From: Prolixibacteraceae bacterium
GTDB lineage: Bacteria; Bacteroidota; Bacteroidia; Bacteroidales; Prolixibacteraceae
Length of the DNA: 64,000 nt
Assembly: GCA_019856515.1 (NCBI GenBank)
Contig: CP082230.1
Coordinates: forward strand, 4,402,001 to 4,466,000
Direction of reading: 5' to 3'
Shown here: positions 10,115 through 20,195 of the stretch, in pieces
Numbering within the stretch: position 1 is the first letter of the stretch
Layout of the letters: the number at the start of each line of letters is the position of its first letter
Notes under the pieces: generated by a model
Databases searched by the model: none
Told to the model about the DNA's origin: nothing
What the model saw: the letters and a program-made list of their open reading frames with translations, nothing else
Program-made: the position numbers and the translations under genes

Positions 10115-12088
10115 ATGCGAAGATTATCAAAATATATAGTTGTAGGTTTTGTCTTAATGACAGCCACAATATTTCAGTCTTGTTCAGACTTTCTTAATAA
10201 AGATCCTTATTCTACTATTAAGCTGGACAACTTCTATCAAAACGATAACCAAGCTAATCTAGCATTAGCTGGTATTTATAGTGTTCTAGGTAGTGATTAT
10301 ACTTATGGTTATTACTTGTCATGTCGTTTTACAAGTGGAACGGATGCAATGGTTTTTTCAAGAAATTATAACTCTTGGAATGTTCCGTTGTTTACAGTGA
10401 ATAATTCAACAAAAGAGGTTGAAGATACTTATCGTACTTTGTATGAGGGAATCAACCTTGCAAATGTTTTTATTGAGAAGATATCTACTTCAACTACTAT
10501 TTCAGAATCATCAAAAGCACGTTTTCTTTCAGAGGCTCGCTTTTTAAGAGGTTTCTTTTATTTTGATTTGGTTCGTTGGTTTGGTGAAGTTCCTATGAGA
10601 ACAAAGCCTGTACTTAGTGGTTCTACGCAAGAGACTACCATGGCAAAAGCTAAGGTGTTGGATATCTATAAAGATGTTATTATTCCTGATCTTGAGTATA
10701 CCGTTGCAAATGGATTAACTAAGAATGATACAAACTATGAAGTTGGTCGTATTACTAAGTCGGCTGCTTTAGGAACATTACAACGTGTCTACCTTACAAT
10801 TGCAGGCGTGAAAAATGATGCTAAGAGAGGTGAATATGCTGATTTTACAAAAGATGCATGTTACCAAAAGGCTATCGATTATGGTATGCAAGTTGTTAAC
10901 AACAAAAAGTATTCACTTTTAAGTGATTATAAGCAGGTTTTCTTGAATGAAATCAAGGGCGATCTTAGTGATGAAGAGGTGATCTTTGAAGTGCAGTTTG
11001 AAAATTTACGTGCTGGTGGTGTTAATGAGCATGGTAGAATTGGTAACATGAACGGGGTACAAGTATCTCTTTCAGGTCTTACTGATCCTTATGCATATGC
11101 TTATAACTATGCAGGTTTATCATTGACTTATGATTATGCAAAATCAACTGGTGATGCTAATGAAGATAAGCGTTTTATTTGGAATGTTGCTCCTTTTAGA
11201 GTTGGGTTAAATAATGTTCTAGATACTATCTTTGTGACCAATCCGGATACCAATGAGCCTGTACTTGATGTAAATGGAGAGAAGCAAATCGAAAAAGTTA
11301 TCTATACAACTGAGCGTACTGAAGGGTTTTCATTCATTGGAAATAATTATACTCGTAACCCAGGTAAATTTCGTCGAGTGAGCTTTGATGAAATGGAAGA
11401 TGGAGTATTGCGTATGGAACGTAAGAAAGTTGAAGAGCCTTCAGGAAAAAGCAAAACACTATATGTTTGTTATAAGATGATGCCTAATGATACATATAAT
11501 ACTGGTGATGATGGTACTGGATACATGTATATGTTAGATGCTATGGGTAACAAAGTAAGATTATCTACACATAACTATATGAGTATTGAAGGTTCTGTTT
11601 GGAAACAAATTCCTAATGGTTCACTGCCGATGAAGAAACTTGAGTCTGGAGCAATTGATAAAAACTTCACTGGAATTAATTTCCCTGTTCTTCGTTATGC
11701 TGATGTATTATTAATGATAGCTGAGGCTCACATTCAAAAGAATCAACTTGCTGAAGCAATTCCTTTTGTTAATCAAATACGTCAACGTGCTGGTGTTCCA
11801 AACTTAGACCCAGCTGTTACAGGAGATCAAACTAGTTTCTTTAATGAGATTGTTGATGAGCGTAATCGCGAGCTATGTTTTGAGGGTGTACGACGTCATG
11901 ACTTAATTCGTTGGGGACTTTATAAGACTAAACTTGATGAGTTGAATGAACTTATGGTTAATGAGCCTATCAATAAGAACCAACAGTGGTTGTTAAGATC
12001 AGGTGAGAATTACCAAGAAGAACTAGAGATACTTCCAACTCCTCAAAAAGAGACAAATATTAATATTGGAATTAAACCGGCATCATAA
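10115..12088 (+). CDS. SusD-family glycan-binding lipoprotein, module 1
   Basis: 657 residues from the ATG at 10115. A GTG six bases earlier is in frame but less likely. Lipobox at TIFQSCSDFLNKDPYS, TPR-like helices with the SusD signature ARFLRGFFYFDLVRWFGEVP, and the RagB/SusD C-terminal pattern FPVLRYADVLLMIAEAH ... VDERNRELCFEGVRRHDLIRWG. It is longer than many SusD proteins, with an insert around residues 330-480. It caps the partner SusC pore at the cell surface and binds the glycan. The terminator at 12124 ends this module's transcript. Confidence 0.95.
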   Translation: MRRLSKYIVVGFVLMTATIFQSCSDFLNKDPYSTIKLDNFYQNDNQANLALAGIYSVLGSDYTYGYYLSCRFTSGTDAMVFSRNYNSWNVPLFTVNNSTKEVEDTYRTLYEGINLANVFIEKISTSTTISESSKARFLSEARFLRGFFYFDLVRWFGEVPMRTKPVLSGSTQETTMAKAKVLDIYKDVIIPDLEYTVANGLTKNDTNYEVGRITKSAALGTLQRVYLTIAGVKNDAKRGEYADFTKDACYQKAIDYGMQVVNNKKYSLLSDYKQVFLNEIKGDLSDEEVIFEVQFENLRAGGVNEHGRIGNMNGVQVSLSGLTDPYAYAYNYAGLSLTYDYAKSTGDANEDKRFIWNVAPFRVGLNNVLDTIFVTNPDTNEPVLDVNGEKQIEKVIYTTERTEGFSFIGNNYTRNPGKFRRVSFDEMEDGVLRMERKKVEEPSGKSKTLYVCYKMMPNDTYNTGDDGTGYMYMLDAMGNKVRLSTHNYMSIEGSVWKQIPNGSLPMKKLESGAIDKNFTGINFPVLRYADVLLMIAEAHIQKNQLAEAIPFVNQIRQRAGVPNLDPAVTGDQTSFFNEIVDERNRELCFEGVRRHDLIRWGLYKTKLDELNELMVNEPINKNQQWLLRSGENYQEELEILPTPQKETNINIGIKPAS

Positions 12089-12123
12089 TTACGAGTGCTG
12101 ATTATTCTTATCTTCCATACAGG

Positions 12124-12158
12124 GGGGCTATGCATTTTGATGTATAGCCCCTTTTTTT
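12124..12158 (+). terminator. Rho-independent terminator of module 1
   Basis: GGGGCTATGCAT pairs with ATGTATAGCCCC (one G-T pair), 4-nt loop, then seven Ts. It separates the two SusCD modules into distinct transcription units. Confidence 0.92.
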
Positions 12159-12186
12159 GTTTGCAAATATTATTTACCAATTTGAA

Positions 12187-12200
12187 TTAATGTACATTAA
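12187..12200. promoter_or_regulatory. 14-bp perfect palindrome TTAATGTACATTAA
   Basis: Lies about 210 bp before the second module. The TGTACA core also occurs at 4858-4863 before module 1, which makes it a candidate shared regulator site. Nothing else supports it. Confidence 0.4.
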
Positions 12201-12288
12201 AAATACAAAAAAAGTGATGTGATTGTCCATTTGTTATTTGTTGTTGTTTTTTAGTTTACTCATAATCAATTGATTAATCTGGTCTGTG

Positions 12289-12322
12289 TTGTTCTGTTGT
12301 ATTACTTGTATTGTTCTGTTGT
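12289..12322. promoter_or_regulatory. Direct repeat, two copies 22 bp apart (candidate AraC/HTCS operator)
   Basis: TTGTTCTGTTGT occurs identically at 12289-12300 and 12311-12322. The 22-bp period puts both copies on the same face of the helix, as expected for AraC-type direct-repeat sites. It sits about 55-85 bp upstream of the putative promoter at 12375, a normal place for an activator. Confidence 0.5.
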
Positions 12323-12374
12323 GTTCTTATTGTTAACTTAGCCATCAATAAAGCCGGCGGATAATACTTCCGGA

Positions 12375-12400
12375 TGTATTTGATCGTAACTAACTAAAAA
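12375..12400 (+). promoter_or_regulatory. Putative -7 element and leader start of module 2
   Basis: TGTATTTG (12375-12382) differs in one base from the Bacteroidota -7 consensus TAnnTTTG. The predicted transcript would begin near the TAACTAACTAAAAA stretch (12387-12400). No convincing TTTG is seen at the -33 position, which fits an activator-dependent promoter. Confidence 0.4.
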
Positions 12401-12409
12401 AACAAATTT

Positions 12410-13771
12410 ATGTGTCTAAATTTAATGAGACTACAGACTCTCAGGACCTTTGTTTTCATGTCGTTTTTATTGAGCTTATTTGTGTATTCATGTACACCTG
12501 ATACTTATCAATATAATGACAAAACTAATAAAGATCCCTATGGATTAACCTATTCTGGTGTCGGTGATGTCTTCGAAGGAAATGGGTTTGAAACATCTAA
12601 AGCCTATCTTAATACAGAAGTAGGACAGTCTGTTAAGTATTATTTTAGCTCCTTTACTTCAGGAGAGACTGATCTAGGTGCTCCTGATTATATTGTAGTA
12701 GATTCTATCAATGGATCTATTATATTAAAAGGAACAAATGATCTGCTTCCGGGTGATTATTCTATCGGAATTATGGTGAAGAATTTTAGAAATGACTTAA
12801 CCATGGAACTTCAAGATGATGGAAAAACTATTGTAACACCAAATCCTGTAGAGTTAGCTCAAACTGTTTTTAAGGATGGATTTACTTTCCAAATTCTTAC
12901 AAATGGTGTTTCGAATCTTGACTATATTCAGAAAGTCCAGAAAGCGAAACCGGGTAAGGCATTCTCTTCAACAACTCCAAAGATAGAAGGTTCTAATCCT
13001 ATTACTTATTCACTTGCTGCAGGGACACCTTCTGAGTTTGCTATTGATAAAAATACTGGTGTTATCTCATTAGCAGATGGGAATAAACTTGCTCAAAATA
13101 ATTATCTTCTATCTGTTATTGCAACAAATGAAGCAGGTGCTGTTACATTTGAAAATGTGGTTACTGTTACTGTTGCTCCTGCAGTTGATTTAGAACTTAT
13201 AAATTCGAATTTTACTCCATATAATGAGGTTTCTTACGGTAAAGAAAAAAATGATCTAGGAAATATGATCTCTTTCAGTGTTGATGAACCGACGAGTACA
13301 GTTATGCCATTTCAGTCTTCAAATCATAGATGGACGCATGGTTGGGGAATTTGGAACCAAAAAGTAGGTTCAAAAAAAGAGAGTTTCGCCATCATGATTC
13401 CTAATCGTAGTGTGCAGGAAGATTATTTGCTATTTGACTATAATGTGAAGTTGGTTGATTCAGAAAACTCTAGGGTTATTTTGAAGTATACTCATAACTG
13501 GGGTGTATTCGAAGGATTGCGTTTTGAATTGGTTGTAACAGATAATTATACAGGGGACCCTTCGACAACAGTGTGGAATGCTTATCCACTTGTCTTTGAT
13601 CCTGTTCGTCTAAAAATGACTACTTCAGAAGTGATGATTCCTGAATTTGAAGGAAAAGCCAAAGTTAGAATAGGAGTACGTTCTGTGTTCACCGTTCCTG
13701 CAGGAAAAGACGTTACCGTTTTAACAAAGAACATATTAGTCGAATCTGTTCAAGTAAGAGCAAAACAATAA
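12410..13771 (+). CDS. Surface lipoprotein, cadherin-like repeat plus C-terminal beta-sandwich, module 2
   Basis: 453 residues, paralogue of the protein at 4957. Lipobox FVYSCTPDTYQYND, a putative cadherin/Ig-like repeat (EFAIDKNTGVISLADGNKL) and a C-terminal domain with NHRWTHGWGIWNQK and LVVTDNYTGD. The start at 12410 is preferred over the in-frame ATG at 12425 because the paralogue has the same AATTTATGT context at its start. The two copies are clearly diverged, so they may bind different glycans. The role is inferred from position before a SusCD pair. Confidence 0.75.
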   Translation: MCLNLMRLQTLRTFVFMSFLLSLFVYSCTPDTYQYNDKTNKDPYGLTYSGVGDVFEGNGFETSKAYLNTEVGQSVKYYFSSFTSGETDLGAPDYIVVDSINGSIILKGTNDLLPGDYSIGIMVKNFRNDLTMELQDDGKTIVTPNPVELAQTVFKDGFTFQILTNGVSNLDYIQKVQKAKPGKAFSSTTPKIEGSNPITYSLAAGTPSEFAIDKNTGVISLADGNKLAQNNYLLSVIATNEAGAVTFENVVTVTVAPAVDLELINSNFTPYNEVSYGKEKNDLGNMISFSVDEPTSTVMPFQSSNHRWTHGWGIWNQKVGSKKESFAIMIPNRSVQEDYLLFDYNVKLVDSENSRVILKYTHNWGVFEGLRFELVVTDNYTGDPSTTVWNAYPLVFDPVRLKMTTSEVMIPEFEGKAKVRIGVRSVFTVPAGKDVTVLTKNILVESVQVRAKQ

Positions 13772-13781
13772 TATTCCAATT

Positions 13782-14408
13782 ATGAAAAATATATACAACA
13801 GCATTATAACACTGTTATTAATCCTTATCGTTACACCTTCTTTTGCAAAGAAGGAGACGATATTATTTACTGACGGTTTTGATACTGCAAAACGACGTGT
13901 CGATCAACATAATATAGGAAACTTTAAGCAGTATGATTTAGATCAAAATGAGAAGCAGCAGCCAAATATGAAATGGCTTCAATCATGGGGTATTTGGTCT
14001 TGTACGGGTTCTGATGGGGAAAGAACGAATTGTTTATTGTTTGTGCCCAACAAACAGCGCAATGATGATTGGGTTGTCTCATCTGAGATTGTTCTATCGG
14101 GAGTAAAGAAAGCATATATGGAGTTGGATTATTGCTCTAATTGGGGTGTTGATTCTGTGAATGAATTTTATGTGTTAATCTCTACTGATTTTAAGGGAGA
14201 TGTAAAAAGTGCTACATGGAAAGAGTTGCCCTATACTTCTTTTCATAAGCTTTCTGAGACTAAGTCACAGTACATCTCTTTAAAGAAGTACGTTGGAAAA
14301 AGTGTACACATTGCATTTAGAGCTAAGACAGATGGAAAAGACTCTAATATTATGCATATGACTAGGAACTACTTTATTTCAAGAGTAAAGGTTGCAGCAA
14401 AAAAATAA
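13782..14408 (+). CDS. Small secreted beta-sandwich protein (choice-of-anchor J-like), module 2
   Basis: 208 residues, signal peptide ending PSFA-KK, paralogue of the protein at 6302. Shared motifs are MKWLQSWGIWSC, DDWVVSSEIVLSG and VLISTDFKGD, and both end in a TRNYFI(T/S)(K/R)V strand. The gap to the preceding gene is again exactly 10 nt, as in module 1, which suggests the pair was duplicated as a unit and is translated together. No enzymatic residues are visible. Confidence 0.65.
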   Translation: MKNIYNSIITLLLILIVTPSFAKKETILFTDGFDTAKRRVDQHNIGNFKQYDLDQNEKQQPNMKWLQSWGIWSCTGSDGERTNCLLFVPNKQRNDDWVVSSEIVLSGVKKAYMELDYCSNWGVDSVNEFYVLISTDFKGDVKSATWKELPYTSFHKLSETKSQYISLKKYVGKSVHIAFRAKTDGKDSNIMHMTRNYFISRVKVAAKK

Positions 14409-14435
14409 TTGTTCATTACCAATTTTATGCAGTTT

Positions 14436-17400
14436 ATGAAACTAAATATAAAAATGAATTTTGTGCTCACAATGGTTCTAACCTTCTGCGTTGGATTTAT
14501 GAGTATGGCACAATCGCTAAAAGTGACCGGTATTGTTAAGGATGATACTGGAGCTCCACTCCCAGGAGTCACTGTTGTAGTAAAAGGAACTACCAATGGT
14601 ACTATTACAAACATGGATGGTCATTATACACTTAAAACGACCTCTAAAAAGATACTAGTCTTCTCATTCATTGGTTATAAGAGTGTATCCATGCCTGTAA
14701 AAGGTAGATCGAAGATTGATCTTACATTAGAAAGCGATATACAGGCTCTTGGTGAGGTTGTTGCAGTTGGTTATGGTTCACAAAGTGTAAAAGATGTAAC
14801 AAGTAGTATTGCTTCTGTGAGAGCAGATGATTTAGCAAAGGCTCCTGTCGCAAACTTTGATGAAGCTCTTGCTGGTCGAATGTCTGGTGTTCAAGTTAGT
14901 GCTGCTGATGGTACACCTGGTAGTGGTATGAAGATCGTTATTCGTGGAGGAAATTCGGTTACTGGAGATAACTCTCCTCTATATGTCGTGGATGGTGTTG
15001 CAATGCCTTCATTTGATCCCGGTTCTCTTTCTACCAACGATATTGAGTCTATGGATGTATTGAAAGATGCTGCTGCATCAGCAATCTATGGTTCTAGAGC
15101 TGCGAATGGTGTTGTGTTGATTACAACAAAAGGTGGTAAAGTAGGACCTACTCGTATCAATATTACGCTTAATTCAGGTATTCAGCGCATTCCACGTACT
15201 TTAGACGTGTTAGACCCTTATCACTTTGTATTGTTGCAAAAAGAAGTAGCTGAGGCTACAGGAGGAACTTACTTGTCAAATTTCCAGAAGTATTGGGTTG
15301 ATCCAGAATTATACCGTGATGCTAAAGCGACAAATTGGCAAGATGAGATTTTCAGAACAGGTGTTCTAAATCAAGCAAACGTGAACTTGTCTGGAGGTAA
15401 TCAATCAACACGACATTATGCTTCAGTGAGTGCTACTGATCAAAAAGGTACTATGATTGGTACCGGTTTTCAGAAATGGAATGCACAGTTGAAGTTGGAT
15501 CATAAATTCAACCAAAAGAGTCAAATTGTTCTTAACTTCACTTATACACATACAAACCAGATTGGACCTCGTGTTTCAGGAAACAATAGATCTAGTATTA
15601 TTCGTGATGCGATAACTTTCCGTCCTGTAAGTCCAATTAATAACGATGGTTTAGAAGATGGTATTCAGTTAGATGATCGTGAAAATCTTCGTTTTAACCC
15701 AGTTAAGACATTATCTAATACTGAGCGTAATTACGAATTGGATGCTTTTAGAGCAACGGCGTCATTTAATTATAAGATAACTAAAGATCTTGTATTTAAG
15801 ACTGTTGGTAATTTTAGTCAAGATTCTCGTAGACTGTCGCAATTTTTCAAATATGATACCTATCAAGGTCGTCGTGGTATTGATGGAATTAATGGTTACA
15901 TTCAAACGTATCGTTATTACACAATGAGTAATACCAATACATTGAACTATAAAAAGAAGATTAGAAATAACTCTTTCAATGTGTTGTTGGGACAAGAGAT
16001 GCAGTATCGTGTTAGTGACAATTTAAGAGCTAATGCTGGTCAAATGCCAATTGATGATTTAGGGGTAAACAACCTTGGTTTGGGTACATCATTTAAAGAA
16101 CCATCATCAAGTAAAACAGGTAATACAATGTTATCTTTCTTCGGTCGTTTGAACTATAGTTTCAAAGACAGATGGTTATTAGCTGGTACTTTACGTGCTG
16201 ATGGTTCATCTAAGTTTCAAGGTAACAATAAATGGGGTTATTTTCCTTCTGGATCTTTTGGATATCGTATGAGTGAAGAGCCTTTTATGAAGGACTTGAA
16301 TTTATTTTCAAACTTAAAGATTAGAGCGACTTGGGGACAGAATGGTAATAATCGTATTGGAGACTTCTCTACAATGCAGTTGATGGGACCTCTTTCTGAT
16401 TCAGGTTATAGTTTTGGAAGTAATAAGGAGTATCGACCTGGTTTCATCGTGAGTAACTTAGGTGGTGAGGATATCAAATGGGAAACAACCACTCAAAAAG
16501 ATATTGGGGTTGATCTTGGTTTCTTTGATCAGAAGCTTAGAGTTACATTTGATTGGTATCAGAAAAATACAACAGATCTTTTGTTGTATGCTAATATGGC
16601 TCCAAGTACAGGTTTTGAGAGAACCCACAAGAATATTGGAGAGATTTCGAATGAAGGTTTTGAGTTGTCAATCTTCTCTCAAATTGTCAAGACAAGAAAG
16701 TTTCAATGGTCGACTAATTTCAATATCTCAACCAATAAAAACAAAACAATTGCACTAAATGACAACCAGAATGAGTTATATACGAACCCTGACTGGAGTT
16801 ATGCATATTCAGAATATCAGTATGTTACTAGGGTTGGTCAACCTGTTGGTATGATGTTTGGCCTTCAAAGTGATGGTGTTTATTCCGCAGATGATTTCAA
16901 CTATCTTAATGGGAAATATGTATTGAAGAAAGGTGTGCCAAACAATGGAAATAGAACACTTGCTCCTGGAGCTGCAAAATTTATTGACCAGAATGGTGAT
17001 GGAACGATAAATTTCAATGATAGAGTGATTATAGGTAATCCTCATCCTGACTTCTTTGGTGGTATTACAAATAATTTCTCATACAAGAACTTGGATTTAT
17101 CTATCTTTTTCCAGTTCTCATATGGTGGAGAGGTGTTGAATGCGAACCGAGTTGAATTAGAGACTCCAACGACAAAGACTAACTTTAACTATTTCCCAAT
17201 TGTTTCAGATCGTTATTCGGATCATAATACAGAGGCTCCGGTAAATGTGATTAGAAATGAAGGTGTTTATGGTGCTCCACCTAAAGGAAACTTCGTTTCA
17301 GATCGTATTGTAGAAGATGGATCTTTTCTTCGACTAAAAACATTGTCTTTAGGATATAGTTTGGGGAAACGTACCTTGAAAAAGTTGAAGTTAAGCAAGT

Positions 17401-17564
17401 TTAGAATGACTGTTTCTGCACAGAACTTGTTTACATGGACAGAGTATTCAGGATATGATCCAGAAGTATCTGTAGGTCGTTATGGAGCATTAACTCCAGG
17501 ATTAGACTATTCAGCTTATCCAATGAGTCAAACGTATACTTTAGGATTGCAACTTGCTTTCTAA
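14436..17564 (+). CDS. SusC-family TonB-dependent outer-membrane transporter, module 2
   Basis: About 1042 residues from the ATG at 14436 (MKLNIKMNF). Upstream in-frame ATG 14427 and TTG 14409 are possible but lengthen the n-region beyond that of its paralogue. Same layout as the SusC at 6967: signal peptide ending SMAQ, regulatory-like domain (GIVKDDTGAPLPGVTVVVKG), plug (SPLYVVDGVAMPSFDPG), barrel ending TLGLQLAF. Long identical stretches with module 1, such as LSTNDIES and KDAAASAIYGSRAANGV, mark it as a tandem duplicate. Differences concentrate in barrel loops, where glycan specificity is expected to lie. Confidence 0.94.
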   Translation: MKLNIKMNFVLTMVLTFCVGFMSMAQSLKVTGIVKDDTGAPLPGVTVVVKGTTNGTITNMDGHYTLKTTSKKILVFSFIGYKSVSMPVKGRSKIDLTLESDIQALGEVVAVGYGSQSVKDVTSSIASVRADDLAKAPVANFDEALAGRMSGVQVSAADGTPGSGMKIVIRGGNSVTGDNSPLYVVDGVAMPSFDPGSLSTNDIESMDVLKDAAASAIYGSRAANGVVLITTKGGKVGPTRINITLNSGIQRIPRTLDVLDPYHFVLLQKEVAEATGGTYLSNFQKYWVDPELYRDAKATNWQDEIFRTGVLNQANVNLSGGNQSTRHYASVSATDQKGTMIGTGFQKWNAQLKLDHKFNQKSQIVLNFTYTHTNQIGPRVSGNNRSSIIRDAITFRPVSPINNDGLEDGIQLDDRENLRFNPVKTLSNTERNYELDAFRATASFNYKITKDLVFKTVGNFSQDSRRLSQFFKYDTYQGRRGIDGINGYIQTYRYYTMSNTNTLNYKKKIRNNSFNVLLGQEMQYRVSDNLRANAGQMPIDDLGVNNLGLGTSFKEPSSSKTGNTMLSFFGRLNYSFKDRWLLAGTLRADGSSKFQGNNKWGYFPSGSFGYRMSEEPFMKDLNLFSNLKIRATWGQNGNNRIGDFSTMQLMGPLSDSGYSFGSNKEYRPGFIVSNLGGEDIKWETTTQKDIGVDLGFFDQKLRVTFDWYQKNTTDLLLYANMAPSTGFERTHKNIGEISNEGFELSIFSQIVKTRKFQWSTNFNISTNKNKTIALNDNQNELYTNPDWSYAYSEYQYVTRVGQPVGMMFGLQSDGVYSADDFNYLNGKYVLKKGVPNNGNRTLAPGAAKFIDQNGDGTINFNDRVIIGNPHPDFFGGITNNFSYKNLDLSIFFQFSYGGEVLNANRVELETPTTKTNFNYFPIVSDRYSDHNTEAPVNVIRNEGVYGAPPKGNFVSDRIVEDGSFLRLKTLSLGYSLGKRTLKKLKLSKFRMTVSAQNLFTWTEYSGYDPEVSVGRYGALTPGLDYSAYPMSQTYTLGLQLAF

Positions 17565-17580
17565 GTCACCTTAAAAAAGA

Positions 17581-19533
17581 ATGAAGATGAGATTAAAGAA
17601 TATAATTGGTATGTCTGCTATGGCTTTGGCTTTTATGACACAATCATGCCAAGACTATCTAAATGTAAAGCCATATTCACAAATCGCTGCTGGTGATTTT
17701 TATCAAACAGAGCAACAAGTTGATTTGGCGCTAAATGGGATATATAGTACCATTGGAAGTGAACGCCTTTATGGTTCTAATTTATCATGCTACTTTCCTG
17801 TTGGCACTGATGCTGCAGTCTATTCAAGAACTTATAATGCATGGGAAGTTGCACTGCACACAGTAAATGAGACCAATGTCGATATTGAAAGAACTTTTCG
17901 TAAACTATATGAAGGAATCAATCTTTGTAATTTGTTGATTACTAATATTGAACCTGTGAAAGGAATCAATGACATTAAGAAAAAACGAATGATAGGGGAA
18001 GCTCGTTTTTTACGTGCTTATTTCTACTTCGATTTGGTTCGTTGGTTTAAGAATGTTCCTATGAGATTGGCTCCAATTAAAGATGGAAGCTCTGCTAATA
18101 CAGCACAAGAATTATCTGATGCATTAGATATTTATAAAACGGTGATCATTCCTGATTTGGAATATGCTGCAGCAAATTGTACTACAAAAGGAGGTAGCGG
18201 ATATGAAATAGGTCGCGTTACACAATCTGCATCTCACGCACTTTTACAAAGAGTCTACCTAGCTATTGCTGGGGTGACTCACAACGATGAAAGAGCAAAA
18301 TTTCCTGATTTTGCAACAGCTACATGTTATCAAAAAGTAGTAGATCAAGGGAATGAAGTTTTTAAATTAGGAAACTACTCTTTGATGGCTGATTATACTG
18401 ATATCTTTAGAAACGAGATAAAAGGTACTCCGAATGATCAAGAGGTGATGTTTGAAGTGATGTTCAACAACCTTAGAAGTAGTGGTAAGAATGAGCACGG
18501 TCGTATTGGAAACCTAAATGGAGTACAGTGTTCTATGACTGGAATTAAAGATCCATATGCTTATGCCTATGCTTATGCTGGATTGACATTGGTTAAGGAT
18601 TACGAAACTTCAACAGGTGATGCAAATGATGATAAGCGATATGTTTGGAATGTTGCACCATATAATGTAGGACGTGTTAATGTCTTAGATACGACATATG
18701 TTGATGATCCTAAAACTGGAGAATCAGTTCGGGTTGTTAAAGAGTCAGATAATTTTGTTGAAGGATTTAAGTATGTTGGTAATAGATATACTCGTAATCC
18801 TGGTAAATTCCGACGTGTAAGTTTTGATGAGATTGAAAGTGGTGTTTTCAGAATGGAAAGACGTCAGGCATTAAAATCTGATGGAAAGAAAAAGATTACA
18901 TTATATTCTGGTTATAAGCAATTGCCAATTGATACTTATAAAATAGGTAATGATGTAGATGGAGATTATCCTTATATGCTTGTTAATGGAGTTGAGAAAC
19001 GTCTTTCAAAGGATTATTATATCACAAAAGAAGGTCGTGTTTGGAAGTTGTTAGATAATGGAGGCTTGAAGCTTAAAATCATGGAGAATGGGAGTATTGA
19101 TAAGAACTTTACTGGTATTAATTTCCCTTTAATTCGTTATTCAGATGTATTGTTAATGCAGGCAGAAGCTTATAATGAATTAAACAACTATGATCAAGCA
19201 CGTTTGTTTATCGACCAAGTGAAAAATAGAGCAGGTCTTCCAAATCTTGATCCATCTCAGTTTAATGACCGTGATAAGATTTTTAATGAACTTGTTTCTG
19301 AACGTAGTCGTGAGTTGTGTTTTGAGGGCCAGAGGAGGCATGATCTAACCCGTTGGGGAAATATGAAAGATAAACTAGATGAGTTGATGCAAGACCTTAA
19401 AGAAGAGCCAATCAGTAAGAGTCAGACTTGGATGCTTCGTTCAAGTGAAAATTTCGATCCAAAGAAGCATACTTATCTTCCAATACCATTAAAAGAGTTA
19501 AATCTTAATATAGGTATCAAAAAAACAGAGTAG
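17581..19533 (+). CDS. SusD-family glycan-binding lipoprotein, module 2
   Basis: 650 residues, starting 16 nt after the SusC stop. Lipobox FMTQSCQDYLNVKPYS, signature ARFLRAYFYFDLVRWFKNVP, C-terminal FPLIRYSDVLLMQAEAY and SERSRELCFEGQRRHDLTRWG. Paralogue of the SusD at 10115, including the unusual insert with a VSFDEIESGVFRMERRQ stretch matching VSFDEMEDGVLRMERKK. It works with the module 2 SusC. The terminator at 19555 ends the operon, so no enzyme gene is cotranscribed with either module. Confidence 0.95.
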   Translation: MKMRLKNIIGMSAMALAFMTQSCQDYLNVKPYSQIAAGDFYQTEQQVDLALNGIYSTIGSERLYGSNLSCYFPVGTDAAVYSRTYNAWEVALHTVNETNVDIERTFRKLYEGINLCNLLITNIEPVKGINDIKKKRMIGEARFLRAYFYFDLVRWFKNVPMRLAPIKDGSSANTAQELSDALDIYKTVIIPDLEYAAANCTTKGGSGYEIGRVTQSASHALLQRVYLAIAGVTHNDERAKFPDFATATCYQKVVDQGNEVFKLGNYSLMADYTDIFRNEIKGTPNDQEVMFEVMFNNLRSSGKNEHGRIGNLNGVQCSMTGIKDPYAYAYAYAGLTLVKDYETSTGDANDDKRYVWNVAPYNVGRVNVLDTTYVDDPKTGESVRVVKESDNFVEGFKYVGNRYTRNPGKFRRVSFDEIESGVFRMERRQALKSDGKKKITLYSGYKQLPIDTYKIGNDVDGDYPYMLVNGVEKRLSKDYYITKEGRVWKLLDNGGLKLKIMENGSIDKNFTGINFPLIRYSDVLLMQAEAYNELNNYDQARLFIDQVKNRAGLPNLDPSQFNDRDKIFNELVSERSRELCFEGQRRHDLTRWGNMKDKLDELMQDLKEEPISKSQTWMLRSSENFDPKKHTYLPIPLKELNLNIGIKKTE

Positions 19534-19554
19534 AATTCAATAATCATAAGTTAG

Positions 19555-19586
19555 AGCGACTTTTCTTCACAGAAGAGTCGCTTTTT
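19555..19586 (+). terminator. Rho-independent terminator of module 2
   Basis: AGCGACT with AGTCGCT as the outer stem, extended inwards by T-G and TTCT/AGAA pairs to a TCAC loop, followed by a five-T run. Confidence 0.9.
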
Positions 19587-20195
19587 CATTATATATTGGT
19601 CGTGTCTCTCTGTTATTATTGAACTATTGACCCTTTATAGCCTCATCTGTATTCGATTACCTATTGATGCAAGTTTTTTATTATTACTCTTTCCTCCCTT
19701 TGAGTCGTGCAGAAAGTATGTAAGGTTGGAGTTGCTAATGATATGAAATATTCAGGAGACGTGAGATTTGCTATTCTTGTGAATCAAAAGAGTGTTCAAT
19801 GAGTTAAGTGATTGTAATCTAATTTTTGTATTGCATGTTTAATAACGAGTTTTAGTTCTTTCTATCTTTAGTAGTCAAATTGAAAGTGTAAATACTAATA
19901 TATGTTAATTTAATAGCTATGTGATGTCCTAATATAATCTTTTTTCCTTATTTTAAGGGAGGATGCAGTGTGTCCATAAATATGTAGTATTGGGAAGGTC
20001 TTTCTTTGATAATCAAGTTTCTTAATGGTGATAGATTATGTGGTATATACTACAAACTTAGTGACCTTTATTGTGATTTGTTATTCTATTCAAAATGTTC
20101 CTTATTTTGGTTCCTTTTTATTAAAATAATATCTTCGCTTATGGATTGACTCTATTGCATATCGTTCGTGTTTTATTGATTAATATACCTCAGCT
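19587..20195. other. Gene-free spacer before the sensor-regulator
   Basis: 609 bp, very AT-rich. I find no open frame with gene-like composition, no structured RNA and no convincing promoter pair. It separates the SusCD modules from the regulator at 20196. Confidence 0.5.
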
